The notes beneath the pieces were generated by a model. It was not told the origin of the DNA. It was given only the letters and a program-made list of their open reading frames with translations, and ran no database searches. A stretch of DNA of 56,645 nt from Kiritimatiellia bacterium (GTDB lineage Bacteria; Verrucomicrobiota; Kiritimatiellia; CAIQIC01; Lenti-01), in contig JAQUJC010000011.1 in NCBI GenBank assembly GCA_028681135.1, forward strand, positions 1 through 56,645. Direction: 5' to 3'. Shown here in pieces: positions 43,845-52,231 of this stretch; the first letter of the stretch is position 1; each line of letters begins with the position of its first letter. The translations under genes were made by a program, and so were the position numbers.

Positions 43845-44346
43845 GCGCCTCACCCAACAGGAACTTGAATCCTACCTCTGGGGGGCGGCGAAGCTGCTGC
43901 GGGGGCTGGTGGATGCGGGGGACTACAAGCAGTATATCTTTCCGCTGCTGTTCTTTAAGCGGCTTTCCGATGTATGGGACGGGGACTGCCGGGCTGCGCT
44001 GGCCGAGACGCAGGACGAGAGCTATGCGCGCGCGACCGCCGATGACCGGTTCGCGATCCCCGCCGGCGCGCATTGGTCCGATGTGCGGGCCGCTTCCCGC
44101 GACGTGGGGCGTGTGCTGGTTACGGCTTTCCGGGCCATTGAAGCCGCCAATCCCGAGCGCCTGTCCGGCGTCTTTGGCAACGCCTCCTGGACGGACAAGG
44201 CCCAGATGCCCGGCACGCGGGCTGAAGCGGGTTACGCATATGAACACAAACGTCGCAAGCGGCGCAACAGAACCCAAGCGGGAGCAGCCAGACCAGCCCA
44301 ACTACGAATCAACCGCAAGCCTGTTAATCCTGTCCCAATTGGCTGA
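43837..44346 (+). pseudogene. hsdM: HsdM, 3'-truncated (N-terminal domain only)
   Basis: The frame starts MSERLTQQELESYLWGAAKL and shows the HsdM_N helical domain (YKQYIFPLLFFKRLSDVWD, HWSDVRAASRDVG, ERLSGVFGNASWTDKAQ). Homology ends near residue 127 (MPGTR). The rest (~40 residues) is Arg-rich and unrelated. It overlaps in family position with the start of the other hsdM fragment (ANPERLSGVFG versus ANPETLYRVFG) but differs in sequence, so the two come from different hsdM genes. No SAM-binding or NPPF motif remains. Confidence 0.85.
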
Positions 44347-44614
44347 TAGTAATTGCCTCCCGCCGAATGGCGATGTGGTCTCCGGATCACGCGAAAGCGC
44401 CGGGTCGTTGATGCATAGTTTCTCCCTTTGCGCCCCCCTCCCTTTGCCAAGGCGACGGGGGACAAGACAGAGGAATTGACTTGTGTTGGGGAAGGGGCAG
44501 TGGTCCGATGTCCGTATGAAGAATATGGGAACCGTGAGCAGCGGCGCAAACGCGTCTGGGGGAGGGTGCTGGGGGGGCTTTTGGGGTGGAGTCAGGCGTT
44601 CGGGGCCTCGATCT
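44347..44614. other. Linker with dispersed-repeat-like sequence
   Basis: This follows the truncated hsdM and precedes the beta-helix gene. Around 44,420-44,455 it has TCTCCCTTTGCG and CTTTGCCAAGGCGACGG, resembling the CTTTGCGCC...CTTGGCGTGAGA repeat at 24,850-24,885. A frame remains open from 44,483 into the next gene but without a good signal peptide until 44,615. Confidence 0.4.
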
Positions 44615-47050
44615 ATGAAGTGCTGGATGATCGCAGGTGCGGTGGTGGTGATGGGGCTTACGGCGTCGGTCTGGGGGGATGGCCATTTTGACGGATGGGT
44701 CTGTGGCGGGTCGGACACCAATGGCGGGATTCTGCTGGCCACAACCAACGGCACGGAGTGGGCACGGCAGGGCGTGGGGCAGCTCCCGATGGTGGACCTG
44801 AGTGGTGTGTGCTCGTCTGGCACAGGGAATGTCTGGGTGGTCGGCAGTGTCGAAGGCGCTTATGCCGCCGTCTATTATTCGCCCGACAATGGCGCGAGTT
44901 GGTCGCGCCAGGGAAATGCGAGCAGTTTGCCGCCGCAGGACTTGCGAAAAGTCTGCGTGGTGGAAACCAATATCGTCTGGGCGGTGGGGGATACCGGGGC
45001 GGTCGTTCGGACGGTGGATGCCGGTGTGACATGGGCCAGCGTCCCGGTGTCGGGCTATTTCAATGCCCTGCAGGGTGTGGCGGCGGTGGATGGTCAAACG
45101 GCATGGGTCAGCGGCAGTTCAAACAACCTGGGGCAATGCGGTTTGTTTAAGACGACGGATGGGGGCGTGAATTGGACGCTGCTGACAAATGGCGGGGTGG
45201 CCCATACGGAGCACATATTGGGGCTGGCGGCGGTGGATGCAAATCATGTTTGGGCCATCGGCGGCGAAGAGACCTTTCTGTATTCCACGAATGGCGGGGC
45301 ATACTGGGAGACACGCCATCACGATACGATGAAGGACGGGAACGAAATCTACACGTTTGGCACCAATCAGGTGTACGCGGCCTGCGATGCGGCCGTATTC
45401 TGGAGTGTGGACAATGGCGCCACCTGGACCAACCGCAATCTGTGGGAATACACGATGGATATCAGCGCACCTGACGGCACGAATATATGGGCGGTGCGGA
45501 TGAATTATGACGGGGGCCAGATTTATCATTCACCCGACGGCGGGATCACGTGGACCTCCCAATATGAAAATGCGGACTTTGATCATCTCTTCACCCTGTC
45601 AATGAAATGGCGGGAGGATCCGCCCGCCATCCTGTATGTCGATGCGGGCAGCACCACTCCGGTTGTTCCCTACGATTCCTGGGCGACCGCGGCGGTGACG
45701 ATTCAGGATGCCGTGGATGCCGCAACGGACGGCGACACGGTTCGGGTGACGAACGGAGTGTACGATGCGGGGACGCGCGTGACGCCCGGCTATGCCTGTC
45801 TGAACCGGGTCGTCATCACAAACGACATCGCGGTGGAATCCGTCAATGGGCCGGAAGCGACCACGATCGTCGGTGCGCCGGACCCGGTTACCCTGGGCCT
45901 GGGTACGAATGCCGTGCGCGGCGTCTTCATGACGGCGGGCCGGTTGAGTGGGTTCACGGTGACCCATGGTTACACACAGGGTTCAGGTAGTACGAACTAC
46001 AACAGGAGTGGCGGCGGCATCAATCTGTACGGAGGCAGTGGTAGGGTCAGCAATTGCCTGCTGACCAGCAATTCGGCGGTTTTCGGTGGAGGAAGCTATC
46101 ATGGCGTATTGCACGACTGTCGCCTCTCCGGCAATTCGGCCAGCAGTGGTGGCGGGAGTTTCAGCGGGACTCTGAACCGCTGTATCCTGTCCGGGAATAT
46201 GGCGGGGAATGGCGGCGGGAGCGAATATGGGCTGCTGAACAACTGCCTGCTCATCGGCAATACGTCACAGTCCTGGGGCGGGGGAAGTTACAATAGCGTC
46301 CTGAACAACTGCACCCTCTTCGGTAATTCAGCCATTACCTCGGGTGGCGGGAGCTATTTGGGGGCGCTGAATAACTGCATTGTGTATTCCAATACGGCGG
46401 GATCAAACCCAAACTGGCAGGCGTCTGATTTCTCCTATTCCTGTACAACCCCTCTGCCGTCCGGCGATGGCAATATCACCAACGATCCCCAATTCGCAGA
46501 GACGGGCAGCTCTGATTTTCACCTTCAACCCACGTCACCGTGCATTGATGCGGGCACCCATCTCGCGGCGATCACTGATGCCCTGGATGGAATGCCCCGT
46601 CCGCTCGATGGCACTGACGACGGGAACGCCATCACGGACATGGGCTGCTACGAGCGGCTGAACCGCGCCGCGGATTCCGACGGCGATATCATGCGGGACG
46701 GGTTCGAGAGCGATTATGGCCTGGACCCGACCGATCCGGCCGATGCCGTGGGTAATCTCGATGGCGATCCCGCGGATAACCGGAGTGAATACATCGCCGA
46801 CACCGACCCGACCAATGCCGCATCCTTTTTCCAGTTGAGCGCGGTAAGCAACCAGCCCCCCATGCGGATCTATTTCCTGTCCTCCACGAATCGGCACTAC
46901 ACCCTCGAGGAATGCTCGAATCTCACCGACGATGTCTGGACCCCCGTGCCGGGACAGGGCCCGCGCATGGGCACCGGTGGGCTGGACTGGATGCAGCCGA
47001 GCAACGCACTGCGGATGGACGCCTACCGGCTGGGCGTGAGGCTGCCGTGA
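44615..47050 (+). CDS. Secreted propeller and right-handed beta-helix protein
   Basis: I choose the ATG at 44,615 because MKCWMIAGAVVVMGLTASVW is a good signal peptide; in-frame starts exist at 44,516 and further up. The protein is 811 residues. Residues ~25-330 contain BNR/photosynthesis-factor-like repeats (YYSPDNGASWSRQ, KTTDGGVNWTLL, STNGGAYWETR). Residues ~340-640 form a beta-helix with chlamydial-PMP-like motifs (GGGSYHGVLHDCRLSGNSA, repeated five times). A thrombospondin-3-like Ca2+ motif (~685-735) and a C-terminal beta domain follow. It is a likely surface or matrix protein. Its 3' end was part of the duplicated unit. Confidence 0.78.
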   Translation: MKCWMIAGAVVVMGLTASVWGDGHFDGWVCGGSDTNGGILLATTNGTEWARQGVGQLPMVDLSGVCSSGTGNVWVVGSVEGAYAAVYYSPDNGASWSRQGNASSLPPQDLRKVCVVETNIVWAVGDTGAVVRTVDAGVTWASVPVSGYFNALQGVAAVDGQTAWVSGSSNNLGQCGLFKTTDGGVNWTLLTNGGVAHTEHILGLAAVDANHVWAIGGEETFLYSTNGGAYWETRHHDTMKDGNEIYTFGTNQVYAACDAAVFWSVDNGATWTNRNLWEYTMDISAPDGTNIWAVRMNYDGGQIYHSPDGGITWTSQYENADFDHLFTLSMKWREDPPAILYVDAGSTTPVVPYDSWATAAVTIQDAVDAATDGDTVRVTNGVYDAGTRVTPGYACLNRVVITNDIAVESVNGPEATTIVGAPDPVTLGLGTNAVRGVFMTAGRLSGFTVTHGYTQGSGSTNYNRSGGGINLYGGSGRVSNCLLTSNSAVFGGGSYHGVLHDCRLSGNSASSGGGSFSGTLNRCILSGNMAGNGGGSEYGLLNNCLLIGNTSQSWGGGSYNSVLNNCTLFGNSAITSGGGSYLGALNNCIVYSNTAGSNPNWQASDFSYSCTTPLPSGDGNITNDPQFAETGSSDFHLQPTSPCIDAGTHLAAITDALDGMPRPLDGTDDGNAITDMGCYERLNRAADSDGDIMRDGFESDYGLDPTDPADAVGNLDGDPADNRSEYIADTDPTNAASFFQLSAVSNQPPMRIYFLSSTNRHYTLEECSNLTDDVWTPVPGQGPRMGTGGLDWMQPSNALRMDAYRLGVRLP

Positions 47051-47081
47051 CCAGCGGGGCCTTGACCCGCGGCTTGACCCA

Positions 47082-47875
47082 CGGCTGACAACCGCTTGCT
47101 TTCTACCGGTAAACTCCGGCATAGTCGGGTGGCGGGAAGATCATCTCTCCATCAGGAAAAAGCGCCATGAAAACACTGAGTCATTTGTTTGAACAGAACC
47201 GCAACTGGGCCGATGGAAGGCGGCAGGCGGATGCGACATTCTTTAAAAAGCTCACCCGCCAGCAGGCCCCGGAATATCTCTGGATCGGCTGCTCAGACAG
47301 CCGGGTGCCGGCCAACGAAATCGTGGGGCTGCCTCCCGGCGAGTTGTTCGTACACCGGAATGTCGCCAATTTGGTGATCCAATCCGACATCAATTGTCTC
47401 TCAACCATTCAGTACGCGGTCGAAGCCCTCAAGGTGACGCACATCATCGTTTGCGGCCACTACGACTGCGGCGGGATCCAGGCGGCCATGGAAACCTGCT
47501 CACACGGACTGGTGGACAACTGGCTCGGCCATGTCCGCGACATTGCGCGCCGCCGCCGGACCGAACTGGATTCGATTCCGGATGAATCCCGGCGTTTGGA
47601 ACGTCTGTGCGAGATGAATATCGAGGAACAGGTGCTGAACGTGGGCCGCACCACCCCCGTGCAGGCCGCCTGGGCGCGCGGCCAGCCCCTCATGGTCCAT
47701 GGCTGGGTCTATCATCTGACCAACGGCCTGCTCATGGACTTGAGCATGTCGATCGCCTCCGACGAAGAACTCCGGGCGCTCGAAGATAGCTGAATATGCC
47801 TGAAGGCTGAAGTCTGTAGACGGATCGTGTTCGGTCAAAATCGGTCGCTCTGGGGCTAAAATTGCCCCCCCCCCC
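47082..47875. repeat. Direct repeat, right copy (carbonic anhydrase unit)
   Basis: Nearly identical to 39,441-40,234 at 7,641 bp offset. In this copy the flanking beta-helix gene is intact on the left, and the poly-C tract is C11 (47,865-47,875) rather than C14. Confidence 0.9.
47167..47793 (+). CDS. can: Beta-class carbonic anhydrase (copy 2)
   Basis: The 208-residue enzyme has the same zinc ligands (C42, H98, C101) and D44/R46 dyad as copy 1. Leader and ribosome-binding region are almost identical to copy 1, so expression is expected to be similar. It lies 116 bp after the beta-helix gene. This copy probably sits in the ancestral setting, because the upstream gene is complete here and only a 36-bp remnant in front of copy 1. 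Confidence 0.92.
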   Translation: MKTLSHLFEQNRNWADGRRQADATFFKKLTRQQAPEYLWIGCSDSRVPANEIVGLPPGELFVHRNVANLVIQSDINCLSTIQYAVEALKVTHIIVCGHYDCGGIQAAMETCSHGLVDNWLGHVRDIARRRRTELDSIPDESRRLERLCEMNIEEQVLNVGRTTPVQAAWARGQPLMVHGWVYHLTNGLLMDLSMSIASDEELRALEDS

Positions 47876-47914
47876 ATCCCTCAACGGTGCCCCAAAAACA
47901 GCCCTAAATGAAAG

Positions 47915-48057
47915 TTTTCCATACCGTGGAAAAATCGTAAAAAAGTTTTCCATAGCGTGGAAAAATCGCCAAAAAATCTTCCATACCGTGGAAAAAAATG
48001 GGCTGTATTTTCCATAGCGTGGAAAAATCGTAAAAAAGTTTTCCATAGCGTGGAAAA
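47915..48057. repeat. 31-bp palindromic array, right copy (5 units)
   Basis: Units start at 47,915, 47,946, 47,978, 48,008 and 48,039. Each has TTTTCCATA(C/G)CGTGGAAAA (one lacks the first two T) and an A-rich ATCG(T/C)(A/C)AAAAA spacer. The loop base alternates C/G while the stems are conserved, which points to selection or spread as a hairpin. The array lies ~210 bp upstream of hsdR. Confidence 0.88.
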
Positions 48058-48265
48058 CGTCCGCTCCCCCCGCTTTGCCAACGACCGTCTCGGCTTGCCA
48101 AACCAATCGATTTCCATCACTCTTTCGCCAATAACCGATGGCGCTATGCAAATTACTTATAAATATTTACTGCTACCATTGCTACCTTATCCAATTCACG
48201 AGAGAATGCCGGACAGGCTGACATCATCGCCACCTGCTGCTACAATGGTGTCCGCTTGAACAGCC
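48058..48265 (+). promoter_or_regulatory. Probable hsdR promoter region
   Basis: The GC content drops after 48,120. AT-rich sequence (ACTTATAAATATTTACTG around 48,153-48,170) would suit a -10 region. Direct GCTACC(A/T)T repeats occur near 48,171-48,186. The hsdR ATG at 48,266 has no strong ribosome-binding site. The palindrome array lies directly upstream and could influence transcription. No start site is demonstrated. Confidence 0.35.
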
Positions 48266-51200
48266 ATGTCCACATCCTCTAAAAACCGATACTCCCCAAT
48301 CCCGTCTCCCAAGGCTCCTGCACTTAAAGAGCAGGATATTGAAGAAGCATTCATCGAGAAGCTGCGTAGCCTTAAATATATCTATCGCGATGACATCCGC
48401 GACCGTGCCGCCCTCGAAAGCAACTTCCGTCAAAAGTTTGAGACCCTCAATCGCGTCAAGTTGACCGATGGCGAGTTCCAGCGCCTGCTCGACGAGCTAA
48501 TTACACCTGACGTCTTCACCGCCGCCCGCGTTCTTCGCGAGAAAAACGACTTCACCCGCGACGACGGCACGCCGCTTTCCTATACCCTTGTAAACATCAA
48601 GGACTGGTGCAAAAACGACTTCGAGGTGGTTCATCAGCTCCGCATCAACACCGACTACAGCCACCACCGCTACGACGTCATGCTCCTCATCAACGGGGTT
48701 CCCGTCGCCCAGGTCGAACTCAAGACCCTTGGCGTCAGCGCGCGCCGCGCCATGGAGCAGATCGTCGAATACAAGAACGACCCCGGCAACGGCTATACCC
48801 GCACTCTTCTGTGTTTCATCCAACTCTTCATTGTCAGCAACCGCACCGAGACGTTTTATTTTGCCAACAATAACGCCCGGCATTTCGCCTTCAACGCCGC
48901 CGAACAGTTTCTGCCCGTCTATCGCTTCGCCAATCTTGACAACACGCCAGTCCCGTTCCTCGACGACTTTGCCGACCGCTTCCTTCAGAAGTGCACGCTC
49001 GGCCGCATGATCAGCCGCTACATGGTCCTCATTCAGAGCGAGCAGAAGCTGCTCATGATGCGCCCCTACCAGATCTATGCCGTCCAGGCCATTGTGGACT
49101 GCATCGAGCAGAACTGCGGCAACGGCTATATCTGGCACACCACGGGCAGTGGTAAGACGCTCACCTCCTTCAAGGCCTCCACTCTACTCAAGGACAACCC
49201 CGCCATCGACAAGTGTCTTTTCGTTGTGGACCGCAAGGACCTCGACCGTCAGACGCGGGAGGAATTCAACCGCTTCCAGGAAGGCTGTGTCGAGGAGAAC
49301 ACCAACACCGCCACTCTCGTGCGTCGCATGCTCTCCGAGGACATGGCCGACAAAGTCATCGTCACCACCATCCAAAAGCTCGGTCTTGCCCTGGATGAAA
49401 ACAGCCGGCGCAATCGGCAGCGGGCCAAACAGGGTCGTGAGACCTTTGCCGAGCGCCTCGAACCGCTGCGGGACAAACGCTTCGTCTTCATCTTCGACGA
49501 ATGCCACCGCTCCCAGTTCGGCGACAACCACCAGGCCATCAAGGAATTCTTTCCCCGCGCCCAGCTCTTTGGCTTCACCGGTACGCCCATCTTCGAGGAT
49601 AACGCCACCCGTGTTCAGGTAGAGGACAACCAGGCCTCTTATTGCACCACCATCGACACCTTTCAGCGCGAGCTGCACAAATACACCATCACCCATGCCA
49701 TCGAGGACAAGAACGTCCTGCGCTTCCACGTGGATTATTACCGCCCGGAGGGGGAACAGGCGCTCAAATCGGGCGAGACCCTGAAAAAGGAGAAGATCGT
49801 CGCGGCCATCCTCGCCAAGCACGATGCCGCCACCCACAACCGGCGCTTCAACGCGCTTCTCGCCACTGCTTCGATCGACGACGCCATCGAATATCACGCC
49901 CTTTTCCAGACCCTTCAGGACGAACGCCAGGCTGCTGACCCTGCTTTCGTCCCGCTAAAGGTCGCCTGCGTCTTCTCGCCGCCCGCCGAAGACAACCGGG
50001 ACATCAAGCAGCTGCAGGAAGACCTCCCGCAGGAACAGGCCGACAACGAGAAGGAGCCCGACCGGAAAAAGGAAGCCCTCAAGACCATCATCGCGGCCTA
50101 CAACGCCCGCTACGGCACCAATCATTCCATCGGCGACTTCGACCTCTACTACCAGGATGTCCAGACCCGCATCAAGGACCAGAAGTTTCCCAACGCCGAT
50201 CTGCCCCGCAAGGGCGCCGAGAAAATTGACGTCACCATCGTCGTGGACATGCTCCTGACCGGTTTCGACTCAAAATATCTCAACACCCTCTACGTGGCCA
50301 AGACCCTCAAACACCACGGCCTCATCCAAGCGTTTTCCCGCACCAACCGCGTGCTCAACGCCACCAAACCCCACGGACAGATCCTCGACTTCCGCCAGCA
50401 GCAGACGGCCGTGGATGCCGCCGTCGTTCTATTCTCCGGCGTGGACAACGGCACCCAGGCCCGCGAAATCTGGCTCGTGGAGTCCGCACCCAAGGTCGTC
50501 GAGAAACTCAAGGCCGCCCTCGGCAAACTCGGCGATTTCATGCAATCGCAGGGGCTCGAAGCGAAGCCCGAGGCCGTCCCCGCCCTGCGCGGGGACGAGG
50601 CCCGCGCCGCCTTCATCGAGCGCTTCCGCGAAGTCCAGCGCCTCAAGACCCAGCTTGACCAATACACCGATCTGCCGCCCGACGCCGAAGCCGCCATCGA
50701 GCAGCTTCTGCCCAAGGACCAGCTCAACGCCTTCCGCGGTGTCTATCTCGAAACTGCCCAGCGCCTCCGTGCCGAACAGGATAAGACCGGCGCCGCGCCC
50801 GATCCCGCCGTGGATCAGCTCGATTTCGAGTTCGTCCTCTTTGCCTCCGCCGACATCGACTACGACTACATCATGGCCCTGCTGGCCCGGTTCTCCAGCG
50901 AGCCCCCGGGCAAGATGAAGATGAGCCGCGAAGAGCTCATCGGCCTCATTCAGGCCGACGCCAAGTTCATGGACGAGCGCGACATCATCACCGATTACGT
51001 CCGCACCCTCCAACCCGGCCAGGGTCTCGATCAGAATTCAATCGAAGCCGGATATCGGCGTTTCAGAGAAGCGCGCCACGCCGCCGAACTTGCCGCCGTG
51101 GCGGGGAAGCACGGGCTGGCCCCCGAGCGGCTCCAACCCTTCGTGGATGCCATTCTCCAACGCATGGTCTTCGACGGCGAACAGCTCACCGAACTCTTTG

Positions 51201-51325
51201 AACCCCTCGGGCTCGGCTGGCGGGATCGCCGCGACGCCGAACTCGCCCTGATGGCCGATCTCGTTCCGCTGCTCAAAAAACGCGCCTCCGGGCGCGATAT
51301 CTCGGGATTGAGCGCATATGAATAG
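48266..51325 (+). CDS. hsdR: Type I restriction enzyme, R (translocase/nuclease) subunit
   Basis: The 1019-residue protein is full length for HsdR. The N-terminal nuclease domain has D in YDVMLLINGVPVAQVELK with ExK near residue 151. The superfamily 2 translocase has Walker A TTGSGKT (~residue 293), Walker B/DEAD-like FDECHRSQFG (~411), motif III GFTGTP and motif VI QAFSRTNRV. A C-terminal helical assembly domain follows. With HsdM and HsdS it cleaves unmodified DNA. No intact hsdM lies in this window, so it depends on an unseen methylase or is held in check. A hairpin follows the gene at 51,347-51,364. Confidence 0.92.
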   Translation: MSTSSKNRYSPIPSPKAPALKEQDIEEAFIEKLRSLKYIYRDDIRDRAALESNFRQKFETLNRVKLTDGEFQRLLDELITPDVFTAARVLREKNDFTRDDGTPLSYTLVNIKDWCKNDFEVVHQLRINTDYSHHRYDVMLLINGVPVAQVELKTLGVSARRAMEQIVEYKNDPGNGYTRTLLCFIQLFIVSNRTETFYFANNNARHFAFNAAEQFLPVYRFANLDNTPVPFLDDFADRFLQKCTLGRMISRYMVLIQSEQKLLMMRPYQIYAVQAIVDCIEQNCGNGYIWHTTGSGKTLTSFKASTLLKDNPAIDKCLFVVDRKDLDRQTREEFNRFQEGCVEENTNTATLVRRMLSEDMADKVIVTTIQKLGLALDENSRRNRQRAKQGRETFAERLEPLRDKRFVFIFDECHRSQFGDNHQAIKEFFPRAQLFGFTGTPIFEDNATRVQVEDNQASYCTTIDTFQRELHKYTITHAIEDKNVLRFHVDYYRPEGEQALKSGETLKKEKIVAAILAKHDAATHNRRFNALLATASIDDAIEYHALFQTLQDERQAADPAFVPLKVACVFSPPAEDNRDIKQLQEDLPQEQADNEKEPDRKKEALKTIIAAYNARYGTNHSIGDFDLYYQDVQTRIKDQKFPNADLPRKGAEKIDVTIVVDMLLTGFDSKYLNTLYVAKTLKHHGLIQAFSRTNRVLNATKPHGQILDFRQQQTAVDAAVVLFSGVDNGTQAREIWLVESAPKVVEKLKAALGKLGDFMQSQGLEAKPEAVPALRGDEARAAFIERFREVQRLKTQLDQYTDLPPDAEAAIEQLLPKDQLNAFRGVYLETAQRLRAEQDKTGAAPDPAVDQLDFEFVLFASADIDYDYIMALLARFSSEPPGKMKMSREELIGLIQADAKFMDERDIITDYVRTLQPGQGLDQNSIEAGYRRFREARHAAELAAVAGKHGLAPERLQPFVDAILQRMVFDGEQLTELFEPLGLGWRDRRDAELALMADLVPLLKKRASGRDISGLSAYE

Positions 51326-51344
51326 GGCAAATCCAACGCGGTTA

Positions 51345-51366
51345 ACCCCGTCGAAATCGACGGGTT
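51345..51366. terminator. Hairpin after hsdR, kin to palindrome inside the KilA-N gene
   Basis: CCCGTCG (51,347-51,353), loop AAAT, CGACGGG (51,358-51,364), then TTT. It could terminate hsdR transcription weakly. The sequence closely resembles the perfect palindrome at 51,605-51,628 within the next gene. Confidence 0.4.
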
Positions 51367-51397
51367 TGGGAGCCCCAGGACAGCAGGAAGACTGGGT

Positions 51398-52231
51398 ATG
51401 AGCAAAACGAAACGAACCCGCATGGAGGTGCAGGGCACGGCTGTTGCCCTGGTGTCCAAGAATCGGCGGGACTACATCAGTCTGACCGACATTGCCCGCC
51501 ATAAGGACGCCAAGCGGACGGATTACCTCATCTCCAACTGGCTCCGCAACCGCAATACCATCGAGTTCCTCGGTATCTGGGAGCGGCTGAACAACCCCGG
51601 TTTTAATCCCATCGAATTCGATGGGATTAGAAAGCAGGCCGGCCTGAACAGCTTCATCCTCACCGCCAAACGCTGGATTGATTCCACCGGGGCCATCGGG
51701 CTGATGTCCTCCACGGGGCGCTACGGCGGCACCTACGCCCACAAGGATATCGCTTTTGAGTTCGCCTCCTGGGTTTCCGTCGAGTTCAAGCTTTTCCTCA
51801 TCAAGGAGTTCCAGCGCCTCAAGGACGAGGAAAACGACCGCCTCAAGCTCGACTGGAACCTCCAGCGCACCCTTGCCAAGATCAACTACCGCATCCATAC
51901 CGACGCCATCAAGGAAACCCTCATCCCGCCCACCGTCACCCCGGCCCAGGCCAACCTCGTCTATGCCAGCGAGGCCGACCTGCTCAACGTCGCACTCTTC
52001 GGCCAAACCGCACGCCAGTGGCGCGACGCCCATCCCGATGCCGAGGGCAACGTCCGCGACCACGCCACCCTCGAACAACTCGTCGTTCTCACCAACCTCG
52101 AAAGTCTCAACTCCGTCCTCGTCCGCCAGGGCCTCCCCGCGCCGGAACGCCTCCTCAAACTCAACGAAATCGCCATCTCCCAGATGCGTACCCTGCTGAC
52201 GGAACCCAATCTCAAGCGCCTTAAATCATGA
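51398..52231 (+). CDS. KilA-N domain protein
   Basis: The 277-residue protein starts with a beta-rich KilA-N DNA-binding domain (~8-125): DYISLTDIARHKDAKR, LISNWLRNRNTIEFLGIWE, GLNSFILTAKRWI, GGTYAHKDIAFEFASWVSVEFK. A ~150-residue C-terminal helical domain follows, ending LLTEPNLKRLKS. KilA-N genes often sit between hsdR and hsdS, where a regulatory or anti-restriction role has been proposed but not proven. Its stop overlaps the hsdS start by 4 bp. A perfect 24-bp palindrome at 51,605-51,628 lies inside the coding region. Confidence 0.85.
   Translation: MSKTKRTRMEVQGTAVALVSKNRRDYISLTDIARHKDAKRTDYLISNWLRNRNTIEFLGIWERLNNPGFNPIEFDGIRKQAGLNSFILTAKRWIDSTGAIGLMSSTGRYGGTYAHKDIAFEFASWVSVEFKLFLIKEFQRLKDEENDRLKLDWNLQRTLAKINYRIHTDAIKETLIPPTVTPAQANLVYASEADLLNVALFGQTARQWRDAHPDAEGNVRDHATLEQLVVLTNLESLNSVLVRQGLPAPERLLKLNEIAISQMRTLLTEPNLKRLKS
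51605..51628. repeat. Perfect 24-bp palindrome within KilA-N coding sequence
   Basis: The half-site AATCCCATCGAA is mirrored exactly. It encodes NPIEFDGI in frame. A similar palindrome (CCCGTCGAAATCGACGGG) lies 260 bp upstream, after hsdR. Confidence 0.7.

Noticed and set aside
43837..44346. Single split hsdM (halves of one gene in permuted order)
   Set aside because: The two fragments overlap in family position but differ in sequence, so they are not halves of one gene.
40344..48057. CRISPR array
   Set aside because: The 31-bp periodic unit is a palindrome plus an almost constant A-rich spacer; there are no unique spacers and no cas genes.
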